DNA from: Aidingimonas lacisalsi | GTDB lineage: Bacteria; Pseudomonadota; Gammaproteobacteria; Pseudomonadales; Halomonadaceae | Assembly: GCF_008079445.1 (NCBI RefSeq) | Contig: NZ_VRYH01000005.1 | Coordinates: 124,001-188,000, forward strand | Direction of reading: 5' to 3' | Length of the DNA stretch: 64,000 nt | In this document: positions 16,926 through 25,548 of the stretch, piece by piece | Position numbering within the stretch: position 1 is the stretch's first letter | Layout of the letters: each line of letters opens with the position of its first letter | The notes under the pieces: model-generated | Database searches by the model: none | Seen by the model: only the letters and a program-made list of their open reading frames with translations | Told to the model about the DNA's origin: nothing | Translations under genes and position numbers: made by a program

Positions 16926-18959
16926 GTGACGACGCATGACCATGACGCATCCAGCGATGACGCCAGACTCAAGCCGTTGCTGGACAAGCTCGACGACGCC
17001 ATCGCCATCCTGGCGGACGCCCCGGACTTCGCCAAACCCGGCAAGTTACGCCGGATTTTCGATACCGCGCGGCGCATCATGCTGCTTGAAGGGGGGGGGA
17101 CGGCGCTCGAGGCACGCGCCCAGACTCTGGAAGACGCCGGTCTCTTCACGGGAACCGATTGGGCCCATCCGCAGACATTGATTCCCTCATTGACGACACT
17201 CTCGCTGAAGAGTCCCGACACCGATACCGTCATACTCGAAGCCTTGAGCGAACTACGCCTGCTCAAGGTGGCGATGGGGGAATACGCGCACCCTCAAGTC
17301 TCCAGCGAGCAGGCACACCACTACCTGACCCAGGTACTCGCCATCAACCTGGAGCTGCTGTTTTCCGCCCCGAGTGAAGCGGAACGCGAGACACAAGGCC
17401 GCCTGGCCACGATCACCCGATCGCTGTTCGCCCATCTGGCCGAGCGTATTGGCTATGAACATGTCATGGACAAGCTGATCGATGAGATATGGCGCATCCT
17501 CCAGCAACGCCCCATCCAGGTCGAACCGGTCAAGCGCATGATCACCCAGATCGCCGCTTGTCGTCTCGACCCGGATATCGACCTGGGGACCAGCGGACAG
17601 GGTGCCGACCGATTGATCAGCAGCCTGTTCGGGGCCACGCAAGCCTGCCGTGAAGATCCCGGCGTCGACGTCTATGCACAGCGCCTTGCCAGCATGGACA
17701 ATGGTGCCTTGCAGTATGAAGCCACGGGCTTTGCACGCGCCATGCACGATACTGGCCTGGTATCGCCCTACCATGCGATCCTGATCCGGCACCTGCTCGA
17801 CCAGGGCGACCATCTGCTGTCGGAAGCCCTCGGCCTCTCGTCGACGGGGCGTGATTGCCTGCTGTGCTACCGACAGCTCATTCAAGCGATCATCGAGGAG
17901 TCGGTCCATCCAGCCACGGCACAGGGGATATATGGCCTGGCCCTGATGCTGGAACGCGGCATTCTCTATCAACCCCCCGTGGCACCAGCGTTATGGCGCC
18001 AGGTCGCCCTGCCGTTGTCTGCCTGGTCTCAGGAACGCCTGACACTCGCTTATGGCGATGTCGTCTCCCCCCGAGCCAGGTTATTGGAAGGCGTTCTATG
18101 CATGCTTGGTATGCCGCTGGGTATCGGCCAGGGCAACAATCCGACCTGCCAGTCGGCACGCGCACTATCGATGTGGGCCTACAACGATCCTGATTACCTG
18201 CTGCAGATGGTGGCCTGGGCGGCTCGCGACGACGAGATCATCATGCATTTCGAGGGGCAGCCGATTTCGTCGATGGCCAGTCTGTCAGGTGTGGCCAAGG
18301 AATTGCCCATCGACCTGGATCCGGTCTCGCTATTGGTCGTTCCGCACCTCGATCGCATCTATGCCGAGATGGGACGTCGCTGTATCGGCCGAGAGGGCGA
18401 TCCGCACCGCTGGGTGAATCCCGAATTTCATGGATGGTGGTCCGGTCGCGGGTTTCGCATCAACGTCGATGTGGCAACCGGTCAGATCACGGATCTCGAG
18501 GATTTTCTGCGCCACTTCTATGCCAGTTACCACCCCTACTACAACGGCAATCAGCCCTTGATCCACCCCCAGCCCGCCGGTATTGCCGTGACCGACAACT
18601 CGGCGCGTTTCATTGGCTGGCACGCCATCAGCCTGCTGCGTGTGGCACTGGATCCCAGCGATGTGATGCGTGCCTACTTCTACAACCCCAACAACGACAG
18701 CGGCCAGGATTGGGGCGATGGTGTCAAGGTCAGTACCGCCGGCAATGGTGAACGCTTCGGAGAGGCCTCGCTGCCTTTCGAGCAATTTGCATCGCGACTT
18801 TACATCTTCCACCACGACCCGCTGGAAAGTGGCGAACCGGCGAGCATTACGCAAGAGGAACTCGACCGGGTTACCGGCTATGTCCACCGCAGTTGGGGCG
18901 CCGATAGAGTCCCGGCCGCGTCACTGCAAACCGCCGTCGACAATTCCCATCGACCCTGA
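16926..18959 (+). CDS. Uncharacterised protein with possible papain-like Cys-His-Asn triad
   Basis: The 677-residue cytoplasmic protein has no signal peptide. The start is a GTG at 16926 with GAGGAG 5 nt upstream; a GTG two codons earlier is too close to it. The first 390 residues are mainly helical. The second part contains QGNNPTCQSARALSMWA with Cys408, FIGWHAISLLRV with His566, and AYFYNPNNDSGQDWG with Asn587. This order and local sequence resemble the nucleophile helix, the histidine strand and the Asn/Asp turn of papain-like enzymes. That reading is an inference; I do not recognise a named family. It follows the ATP-grasp gene by 36 bp, and an amide synthesis/hydrolysis pair is a plausible model. 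Confidence 0.65.
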   Translation: MTTHDHDASSDDARLKPLLDKLDDAIAILADAPDFAKPGKLRRIFDTARRIMLLEGGGTALEARAQTLEDAGLFTGTDWAHPQTLIPSLTTLSLKSPDTDTVILEALSELRLLKVAMGEYAHPQVSSEQAHHYLTQVLAINLELLFSAPSEAERETQGRLATITRSLFAHLAERIGYEHVMDKLIDEIWRILQQRPIQVEPVKRMITQIAACRLDPDIDLGTSGQGADRLISSLFGATQACREDPGVDVYAQRLASMDNGALQYEATGFARAMHDTGLVSPYHAILIRHLLDQGDHLLSEALGLSSTGRDCLLCYRQLIQAIIEESVHPATAQGIYGLALMLERGILYQPPVAPALWRQVALPLSAWSQERLTLAYGDVVSPRARLLEGVLCMLGMPLGIGQGNNPTCQSARALSMWAYNDPDYLLQMVAWAARDDEIIMHFEGQPISSMASLSGVAKELPIDLDPVSLLVVPHLDRIYAEMGRRCIGREGDPHRWVNPEFHGWWSGRGFRINVDVATGQITDLEDFLRHFYASYHPYYNGNQPLIHPQPAGIAVTDNSARFIGWHAISLLRVALDPSDVMRAYFYNPNNDSGQDWGDGVKVSTAGNGERFGEASLPFEQFASRLYIFHHDPLESGEPASITQEELDRVTGYVHRSWGADRVPAASLQTAVDNSHRP

Positions 18960-18989
18960 CTGCGTAACGAGGCATCGCGTATTCGACCC

Positions 18990-20015
18990 TCATGGTGGAA
19001 AACGGCGTTGTAACCAGCGTGCCCAGAATGGCGCCACCATCATCAGGGCGACCATGCGGAGAAGATGGTGAAACGCCACGAACACCGGGTCGAGATCGAG
19101 CGCCACGGCAAGGATTGCCATTTCACCGATCCCGCCCGGGGCCAGCGCCAGCAACGCCACATCCCTCGGAACCCCCACGCTCCGATGAATCAACTCCGCG
19201 AATACGCCCAGCACCGCCAGGGCCAGCAACGTCGCGATGAATGCCTCGAACAGGTAACGTCCGAAGCGGGCCCCCGACAGGCCGTGAAACCGCGACCCAA
19301 TGGCGCTACCCAATACCCAGAGCATCAGATTCATGCCCCAGTCCGGTAACTGAAGGCTAGCCACGCCGAAGCCACTGAGCATTGCCGTGAACGCCAATGG
19401 CGCCAACAAGGCCGGGGTCGGCACTTTCAGCTTACGCCCCAGGGGAATCAGTATCGGCAGGATCAGCAACAACCAGAGATCGCGGGTTGCCATGGCGACT
19501 GCGTTATCTGCGGCCTCGCCGCCCTCGAATGCCCAGAACAGCGGCGGTAGAATCAGCACGACCAACACCACGCGCAGGGATTGTGCGACGGCGATCCGCT
19601 GCGGATCACCGCCACTGCGATCGCCCATCATGATCATCGCCGTCATGGCGCCAGGCGATGACGCGAACCAGGCACTGACCGCATCGAAACCACGATAGCG
19701 ATACCAGGCCGACGCTACCCCCGTCGAGATCGCGACACCGACCAACAGCAAGGCCGCGGACAACGGCCAATCCAGTACGCGCTCGGCCAACTGAGGCGTC
19801 ACCCGGCTTCCCAACACCATGCCCAGTACGCCGAGGAAGACTTCCCGTAATCGTTCGGGAACCCGGACATCAACGCCACGCGCCGAGACGATCAAATTGG
19901 CTACCAGAGGCCCCAGCATCCACGCCAACGGCAATCCCGTCTGATCGAAAATCACACCGCCAACGCCCCCGACGGCCAATGCCTTGAGCAACGCTCCCAC
20001 TGAGGCACTTGCCAC
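18990..20015 (-). CDS. AbrB-type (PF05145) integral membrane protein
   Basis: The 341-residue protein is almost wholly hydrophobic with about nine or ten membrane helices. It shows the internally duplicated family pattern: GLPLAWMLGPLVANL followed by SSPGAMTAMIMMG in the first half, then a similar LALAPGGIGEMAILAVAL in the second. Such proteins were long misnamed ammonia monooxygenase or AbrB regulators; their transport or sensing role is unproven. The GTG start at 20015 has AAAGGAG upstream. It is transcribed divergently from tlyA. Confidence 0.85.
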   Translation of the reverse strand: MASASVGALLKALAVGGVGGVIFDQTGLPLAWMLGPLVANLIVSARGVDVRVPERLREVFLGVLGMVLGSRVTPQLAERVLDWPLSAALLLVGVAISTGVASAWYRYRGFDAVSAWFASSPGAMTAMIMMGDRSGGDPQRIAVAQSLRVVLVVLILPPLFWAFEGGEAADNAVAMATRDLWLLLILPILIPLGRKLKVPTPALLAPLAFTAMLSGFGVASLQLPDWGMNLMLWVLGSAIGSRFHGLSGARFGRYLFEAFIATLLALAVLGVFAELIHRSVGVPRDVALLALAPGGIGEMAILAVALDLDPVFVAFHHLLRMVALMMVAPFWARWLQRRFPP

Positions 20016-20124
20016 CCGTCTTCTCCTTTTGTTACTTGCCTAACGGTCCTCATGATCGCATGAAAAGGCTGCCAAGCGGGACGTTATCGGTATAATGGTG
20101 TTTTGGCCGACTCACGAGAGATGC

Positions 20125-20889
20125 ATGCAGCGACTCGACCAACTACTGGTGAGCCAAGGTCTGGCACGCTCACGAGCACGCGCCCAACGCCTCATCCGCC
20201 ATGGCCGAGTCAGCCTGGCGGACACTGGCCGTGTCCTTGCCAAAGCCAGTGAGTCTCTGGATGAGAATTGCCGGCTGAACATCGCCGACGATCCGGAAGA
20301 CCGTTACGTGTCTCGTGCCGGGCTGAAACTGGAAGCCCTGATAGAGCGGCAGTCCATCGACCCGACGGGAATGGTGGCACTGGATGTCGGGCAATCGACA
20401 GGCGGCTTCACGGACTGTCTGCTTCACTATGGTGCCGCTCATGTGATCGGTATCGAAGTCGGCCACGACCAGCTCGTTCCCGCGTTGCTTGCCGATGCGC
20501 GTGTCACCGTACTGGAGGGGCTCAACGCACGCCGTATGAGCGACGACCCACGCGTGTACGCCTTGCTGGCCGACTATGCTCCTCGGGGTTGCGAGTTGGC
20601 GGTCATGGACGTCTCCTTCATTTCGCAGACATTAATCCTGCCACAGCTCGCCAACTTACTGAGACCGGATGGCCAACTCTTGTCGTTGGTCAAGCCCCAG
20701 TTCGAACTGGGACCCGGTCAGGTCAATGAACGCGGAATCGTCACGGATAGCGCTGCCTATGCCACGGTCGAGTCACAGCTTCATCAATGCTGCCGTGACC
20801 TCGGGCTTGATGTGCTAGCCTGGATCGAGAGCCCTATCCAGGGTGGCGACGGCAATCGAGAATTCTTGCTGCATGCCCGACGGCAATGA
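20125..20889 (+). CDS. tlyA: TlyA family rRNA 2'-O-methyltransferase / hemolysin-like protein
   Basis: The 254-residue protein has an N-terminal S4 RNA-binding domain (MQRLDQLLVSQGLARSRARAQRLIRHGRV). A FtsJ-like Rossmann methyltransferase follows, with the SAM motif ALDVGQSTGGFTDCLL and later MDVSFIS and SLVKPQFELG. TlyA of mycobacteria methylates ribosomal RNA; the function in gammaproteobacteria is assumed to be similar. The chosen ATG at 20125 begins the S4 domain exactly; an ATG 10 codons upstream adds nothing conserved. Confidence 0.9.
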   Translation: MQRLDQLLVSQGLARSRARAQRLIRHGRVSLADTGRVLAKASESLDENCRLNIADDPEDRYVSRAGLKLEALIERQSIDPTGMVALDVGQSTGGFTDCLLHYGAAHVIGIEVGHDQLVPALLADARVTVLEGLNARRMSDDPRVYALLADYAPRGCELAVMDVSFISQTLILPQLANLLRPDGQLLSLVKPQFELGPGQVNERGIVTDSAAYATVESQLHQCCRDLGLDVLAWIESPIQGGDGNREFLLHARRQ

Positions 20890-20959
20890 TTGACTTGACG
20901 TAACGGCATGGTAGAAACACAGGGCATCAACGCTTTTTGCCTAACGACAGGATGTTCAC

Positions 20960-21877
20960 ATGGCCACTGTAAAGCCACTTTTCACTTTTTCTCTGGGGCT
21001 GATCATCTCGCTCACTGCCTGCTTTCCTGCCTTGGCGCAGCAGAGTGATGAAGTGGATGAGGCGGTACAGGAAGCGAATCAACGCCGATTTCTTGAAGAG
21101 CAGTCGGAACGCAACCCGTTCTCAATCACCACTTATCGGCGCAATTACCTGATGCTGTGGAGTTACAATACCAATCCGAATGACACCCAATTTCGCGCTG
21201 CCAATGATGGTGTCGATGCCGATCACGCTGAGGTCATGTTCCAGTTCAGCGCAAAATTCTCGATGGCCGACGACATCTTTGGCGAGAATGGCGACCTTTA
21301 CTTCGCCTACACCCAGCGTAGCTGGTGGCAAGCTTACAATTCAGAGGCGTCATCGCCATTTCGCGAAACCAACTTCGAACCGGAGTTCTTCATCAGTTTC
21401 GAGAACGACTGGCAATGGCTGGGCTGGACGAACACTCAGAACCGCATCGCTATCAATCACCAATCCAACGGGCAATCGGGCGACGAATCACGCAGTTGGA
21501 ACCGCGTCTACCTGGATAGCGTTTTCCAGCGCGGTAAGTGGTCAGTCAGCGTTGCGCCCCACTGGCGCGTACCGGAGTCGCGTAGCAACGACGACAACCC
21601 GGACATCGAGAAGTACATGGGCTATGGCGATGTTACCGTGGCGCGACGACTCAATGATGATCATGAAGCCAGTTTGATGGTTCGGGGCAATCCCGGTGCG
21701 GGGAATATGGGAGCACAACTGGATTACTCATGGCCGCTCTTCGGCAACGTGCGCGGCCATATCCAGTATTACAACGGTTATGGCGAGAGTTTGATCGATT
21801 ACGACAATCGCAACCATCGCCTCAGTCTGGGCTTCAGCCTTAACCCTCTGTTCAGCGGCAGCAGTATTGCTCGATGA
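20960..21877 (+). CDS. pldA: Outer membrane phospholipase A (OMPLA)
   Basis: The 305-residue protein begins with a signal peptide ending near ACFPALA. The active-site region NHQSNGQSGDESRSWNR gives His167, Ser169 and Asn181, with the same spacing as His142, Ser144 and Asn156 in E. coli OMPLA. A conserved DDNPDIEKYMGYGDV segment and a C-terminal beta-barrel with a terminal region around LSLGFSLNP complete the fold. OMPLA hydrolyses phospholipids misplaced in the outer leaflet and is calcium-dependent. It is followed by the DUF883/YqjE/YqjK-like genes. Confidence 0.95.
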   Translation: MATVKPLFTFSLGLIISLTACFPALAQQSDEVDEAVQEANQRRFLEEQSERNPFSITTYRRNYLMLWSYNTNPNDTQFRAANDGVDADHAEVMFQFSAKFSMADDIFGENGDLYFAYTQRSWWQAYNSEASSPFRETNFEPEFFISFENDWQWLGWTNTQNRIAINHQSNGQSGDESRSWNRVYLDSVFQRGKWSVSVAPHWRVPESRSNDDNPDIEKYMGYGDVTVARRLNDDHEASLMVRGNPGAGNMGAQLDYSWPLFGNVRGHIQYYNGYGESLIDYDNRNHRLSLGFSLNPLFSGSSIAR

Positions 21878-21963
21878 CGTCGCCAGCGTCGTCAGGCGCC
21901 CATTCACGTTAGTGCCATAACTGCTATGCTGTGAACGTTATTCACCGTCAGAGGAAGACTCTT

Positions 21964-22296
21964 ATGGCAAGCCGTAAGCCCAATACCGAAGCCAGTACCG
22001 AACAACTCAAAGCCGATCTGCGCCATCTCAGCCAGACCGTCGAAGAGCTGGTGAACGCCACCGCCGATGACTCACGCAACAACATCAAGGAGCTGCGCGA
22101 ACGCGCCGAAAAACGTCTGCAAGACACTCGTTCTCGGCTCGAAGCACGCGGTGGACAGGTCTATGGAGAAGCCCGCGACAGCATGCGTGAGCAAGTCGAC
22201 GCCTGTGACAAGTATGTTCACGATAACCCCTGGACCAGTGTCGGTGTCGGGGCCGCCGCAGGAGTCATCATCGGCATGCTGATCGGGCGGCGCTGA
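21964..22296 (+). CDS. yqjD: DUF883 (YqjD/ElaB-type) membrane-anchored protein
   Basis: This 110-residue protein has a long charged amphipathic helix (residues about 15-75). It ends in the conserved YVHDNPWTSVGVGAAAGVIIGMLIGRR membrane anchor of the ElaB/YqjD/DUF883 family. E. coli YqjD is an inner-membrane, stationary-phase protein that binds ribosomes. The ATG at 21964 has AGAGGAAG upstream. Its stop overlaps the next start as TGATG, giving a yqjD-yqjE-yqjK-type operon. Confidence 0.9.
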   Translation: MASRKPNTEASTEQLKADLRHLSQTVEELVNATADDSRNNIKELRERAEKRLQDTRSRLEARGGQVYGEARDSMREQVDACDKYVHDNPWTSVGVGAAAGVIIGMLIGRR

Positions 22297-22688
22297 TGAC
22301 GGATCGCCAAGGACCGGCAGAGCGTCTGTTCGACGCCACCAAACGGTTGATCGGCAGCCTGCTGAGCTCCGGCGAGACGCGCTTGCGTCTCGCCGTTGTC
22401 GAGCTCGAGGAAGAACGCGCCAGACTCATTACGCTGTTACTGCTGGCCGGTATCAGCCTGTTGCTCCTGTTGCTCGGGCTGGCCGTGTTGACCCTGTTCA
22501 TCGTGGTGATTTTCTGGGAAAGCTACCGTCTGGAAGCCATTGGCGGCTGTGCCGCCGTGTTCCTTGTCAGCGGTCTCGGACTGGCGCTATGGGTACGTCG
22601 CCAGGCACGCCGCCCCACGCTGCTGAAAAGCACGCTCAAGCAGTTGGCTACCGACCGCGACCTCATGGAGGCAGACCGTGAGTCGTAA
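22296..22688 (+). CDS. yqjE: YqjE-like phage holin family membrane protein
   Basis: The 130-residue protein has an amphipathic N-terminus (RLFDATKRLIGSLLSSGETRLRLAVVELEEER). Two membrane helices follow (LITLLLLAGISLLLLLLGLAVLTLFIVVIFW and IGGCAAVFLVSGLGLALWV). This is the layout of the YqjE/Holin-X family. It overlaps yqjD upstream by one base and the next gene downstream by 11 bases. Its role is unknown. Confidence 0.85.
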   Translation: MTDRQGPAERLFDATKRLIGSLLSSGETRLRLAVVELEEERARLITLLLLAGISLLLLLLGLAVLTLFIVVIFWESYRLEAIGGCAAVFLVSGLGLALWVRRQARRPTLLKSTLKQLATDRDLMEADRES

Positions 22689-22971
22689 TTCATCGCCGGC
22701 TCAGCATCGTCGACAACGCAAGGCGGCTCTGGAAACGCGGATCGAGCAGCAGCGCATCGATATGCTGGTCGATGCGCATCGCTGGCATGACGCCAGCCGG
22801 AGTATCGATGATGTCTGGCACGAGGCCATGCGCTGGAAGGCGCCCATCTATGCCATCAGCGGGTTGGTACTCTGGCGGGGCGTGAAAAACCGTAACACGC
22901 TATTGCGCTATGGCCGACGAGGCTTCACTGTCTGGATGCTGATGAAGCGGATGCGAAAATTGTTGGGTTAG
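22678..22971 (+). CDS. yqjK: YqjK-like small protein
   Basis: The 97-residue basic protein starts at a GTG inside the end of the yqjE-like gene. It has an arginine-rich helix (QHRRQRKAALETRIEQQRIDMLVDAHRW) and a modest hydrophobic stretch (IYAISGLVLWRGV). It matches YqjK-like proteins in size and position after YqjD and YqjE. Assignment rests mostly on context. Confidence 0.75.
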   Translation: MSRNSSPAQHRRQRKAALETRIEQQRIDMLVDAHRWHDASRSIDDVWHEAMRWKAPIYAISGLVLWRGVKNRNTLLRYGRRGFTVWMLMKRMRKLLG

Positions 22972-22992
22972 TCGTGGTGCCCGTGTAGGCCA

Positions 22993-24171
22993 TTACAACG
23001 CCTGACCGCATGCCACGCCCGACGCCCATGCCCATTGGAAATTGTATCCTCCGAGTTCCCCGGTAACATCCAGCACTTCCCCTATGAAACGCATTTGCGG
23101 CAGATGCTTGACTTCAAATGTCTGCGAAGAGATCGACGCCGTTTCAACGCCTCCCATGGTCACTTCAGCCGTCCGCCAGCCTTCCGTACCGGCAGGCTTG
23201 ATACGCCACTGCTGAAGACATTCACGCCACGCCTCGAGTTGCGCGTTGGACAACTCGGCCAGCAGCGGGTCTTTGCCATACCACTCTGCCAATGCCAAGG
23301 CCAGGCGTCGTGGCACATGGTCGCCCAGCCAGGTCGTCAGTCGTCGTTTGGGTGTCGTTTGCCGGGCAGCGGCCAGTTCCTCAGCGGCATCCGTCGCGGG
23401 TAACAAATCAACCTCGAGCTCATCGCCCGGTTGCCAATAACTGGAAATCTGTAACATGGCCGGCCCGGACAAGCCTCGATGGGTAAACAGCATCGGTTCA
23501 TGGTACTCGCCATCACGACAACGAGCGACTACCGGCGTACTGACACCCGATAAGTCCGCAGCCCGCGCTTTCCAGCCTGACGTCAGGGTAAAGGGCACCA
23601 ATGCGGCGCGGGTATCGGTGACAGCCAGCCCGAACTGACGCGCAAGATCGTAGCCGAACCCTGTCGCCCCCATGGTGGGAATCGACAGGCCGCCCGTGGC
23701 GACCACCACCGCTCCTGCCTCGATTCGACCCAGCGATGTCTGCAGGACCATGCCCTCACCCAGGCGTTCGACGGATGCCACCGTCGTTTTCAGCCGAAGG
23801 TCGACACCCGCCCATTCGCATTCTGTCAGCAGCAATTCGACGATCTGCCTGGCCGAATCGCGACAGAACAGTTGGCCAGGTGTCTTTTCCGTATAGTCGA
23901 TGCCATGGCGCTCGACCAATTCTAGAAAATGTTCCGGCCGATACCGTTTCAGTGCCGAGATACAAAAATGCGGGTTGGTGGAGAAGAAGTTGGCCGGCGA
24001 CGTGGCCATATGGGTGAAATTGCAACGACCGCCCCCGGACATCAATATCTTCTTGCCTGGCTTGTTGGCATGGTCCAGCAACATGACAGACCGCCCTGCA
24101 TAGCCGGCTGTCAAGGCACACATCAGCCCAGCGGCGCCGGCGCCGATCACTACGACATCAGGATTCGTCAT
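22993..24171 (-). CDS. BaiN/HI0933-like FAD-dependent flavoprotein
   Basis: The 392-residue protein begins at the ATG at 24171 (CGAGGG upstream) directly with the dinucleotide-binding motif MTNPDVVVIGAGAAGLMCALTAGYAG. It also has the family hallmark KILMSGGGRCNFTH and a late VTMGGVETASI region with CTERMINAL GGYNFQWAWASGVACG. In-frame sequence upstream lacks conserved features and is not included. The protein binds FAD; a natural electron partner and substrate are unknown. It is divergent from the RND efflux genes. Confidence 0.9.
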   Translation of the reverse strand: MTNPDVVVIGAGAAGLMCALTAGYAGRSVMLLDHANKPGKKILMSGGGRCNFTHMATSPANFFSTNPHFCISALKRYRPEHFLELVERHGIDYTEKTPGQLFCRDSARQIVELLLTECEWAGVDLRLKTTVASVERLGEGMVLQTSLGRIEAGAVVVATGGLSIPTMGATGFGYDLARQFGLAVTDTRAALVPFTLTSGWKARAADLSGVSTPVVARCRDGEYHEPMLFTHRGLSGPAMLQISSYWQPGDELEVDLLPATDAAEELAAARQTTPKRRLTTWLGDHVPRRLALALAEWYGKDPLLAELSNAQLEAWRECLQQWRIKPAGTEGWRTAEVTMGGVETASISSQTFEVKHLPQMRFIGEVLDVTGELGGYNFQWAWASGVACGQAL

Positions 24172-24318
24172 GTACCCTCGGCATGCTTGGCAGGGCGAGT
24201 CCCCCCTGTCGAACGGCTCCCCGTCACTCGGACCGGGGCATGAAGCCGCCAGTCTAAGCGTTGTCCGAAACCTCGTCGAGCATGCCTCATACAAGACAGT
24301 CGCGCCGCCTGACACGAC

Positions 24319-24337
24319 CTGTACAATAGCTATACAG
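24319..24337. promoter_or_regulatory. Putative operator upstream of the RND efflux genes
   Basis: CTGTACAATAGCTATACAG has inverted arms CTGTA/TACAG with a 9-bp centre. It lies about 84 bp before the adaptor gene, in the divergent region with the flavoprotein. The length and shape suit a TetR- or MarR-family regulator. The LexA pattern CTGT-N8-ACAG is not met because the spacing is 11. Confidence 0.4.
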
Positions 24338-24420
24338 ATAACTGGCCGCAAAACCTGTGCATTTTTATCACATTGTTTGCACCGCGCAGAGAGTATGCTG
24401 CAACCCACTAAATAACAGTC

Positions 24421-25548
24421 ATGACGACGAACTCTATGTACGCCCCGATTTCGACCGTTTCACACCGTATCGTTTGCCTGGCCAGTGTCCTGTGCGTGGC
24501 AACACTCTTCGCCGCATCCGTCGACGCGCAGGAACGGAACCGCACTCCCGTCATCGGGACCCAGGTCGAGATGAGCCAGTGGTCGGACCCACTGGAAGCG
24601 CTGGGCACGCTGCGTGCCGACGAGAGCGTCACGATTTCCGCCACCGTGACCGAAATGGTTGAAACGGTGAACTTCCGTAGTGGCGATGAGGTGGCAGCCG
24701 GCGACCTGCTGATTCAACTTGCCGATGGTGAGGAGCAGGCACAGTTGCGTTCTGCCCAGGCCCAACGGGATGAACGCCAGAACGCACTGTCGCGCGCGAC
24801 TCAGATGCAGTCCCGCAATCTTGGGTCACGCGCCGATGTCGAGGACAATCAAGCTCAATTACGCCAGATCGAGGCGCAAATCGATGAAATCGACGCGCGA
24901 CTCATGGATCATAAAATACGCGCGCCCTTCAGTGGCGTGATCGGTTTTCGCAACATCAGCCCCGGCACTCTGGTTACCCCCGGCGATGAACTGACCACGC
25001 TGGACAAGCTGGATGTGGTCAAGCTCGACTTCAGCGTGCCCGAGAGTTTTCTCTCCACTCTGGAGCGGGGCCAGCAGATCGTTGCCACCACGGCGGCTTA
25101 TGATGAGCAGACCTTCAGCGGTGAAGTGACAAGCATTGGCACCCGCATCGATCCCACGACGCGTAGCGTCATGATTCGTGCCGAGATCGACAATCCGGAT
25201 CGTCTGTTGCGCCCCGGCATGCTGATGATCACCACGCTCGAACGCCAGGTTCGCGATGCGCTGGTCGTCCCCGAGTCAGTATTGATTCCGCGCGGGGAGC
25301 GGCAGTACGTACTGGTGATCGATAGCGCCGACGACAACCGTATCGAACAGCGTGAAGTCAGCATCGGTGAGCGACGCGTAGGTCAGGTGGAGATCACCGG
25401 GGGCGTTACCGAGGACGAACTACTGGTCAGTCACGGTGTACAACGCGTTCGTGAAGGTGATCAGGTCGAGCTGCTGGGCATTGCCGACGATGAGACCAGT
25501 ATCCGCGAGATTCTCCAACGCCATCGCGCTGATGAGGATGACACCTGA
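24421..25548 (+). CDS. RND efflux periplasmic adaptor (membrane fusion protein)
   Basis: The 375-residue protein has an N-terminal signal/anchor segment (IVCLASVLCVATLFAASVDA) and a biotinyl-lipoyl-like half (SGDEVAAGDLLIQLADGEE). A coiled-coil hairpin spans roughly residues 100-160, and the partner half is KIRAPFSGVIGFRNISPGTLVTPGDEL. A beta-barrel with RPGMLMITTL follows. It bridges the inner-membrane pump and an outer-membrane channel. The stop overlaps the pump start as TGATG. Substrates cannot be deduced. Confidence 0.93.
   Translation: MTTNSMYAPISTVSHRIVCLASVLCVATLFAASVDAQERNRTPVIGTQVEMSQWSDPLEALGTLRADESVTISATVTEMVETVNFRSGDEVAAGDLLIQLADGEEQAQLRSAQAQRDERQNALSRATQMQSRNLGSRADVEDNQAQLRQIEAQIDEIDARLMDHKIRAPFSGVIGFRNISPGTLVTPGDELTTLDKLDVVKLDFSVPESFLSTLERGQQIVATTAAYDEQTFSGEVTSIGTRIDPTTRSVMIRAEIDNPDRLLRPGMLMITTLERQVRDALVVPESVLIPRGERQYVLVIDSADDNRIEQREVSIGERRVGQVEITGGVTEDELLVSHGVQRVREGDQVELLGIADDETSIREILQRHRADEDDT

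Noticed and set aside
24319-24337. LexA box upstream of the RND genes
   Set aside because: CTGT and ACAG are present but separated by 11 bases rather than 8.
24172-24408. N-terminal extension of the BaiN-like flavoprotein
   Set aside because: The dinucleotide-binding motif begins right after the ATG at 24171, and the extra 79 residues are cysteine-rich and unlike any family member.
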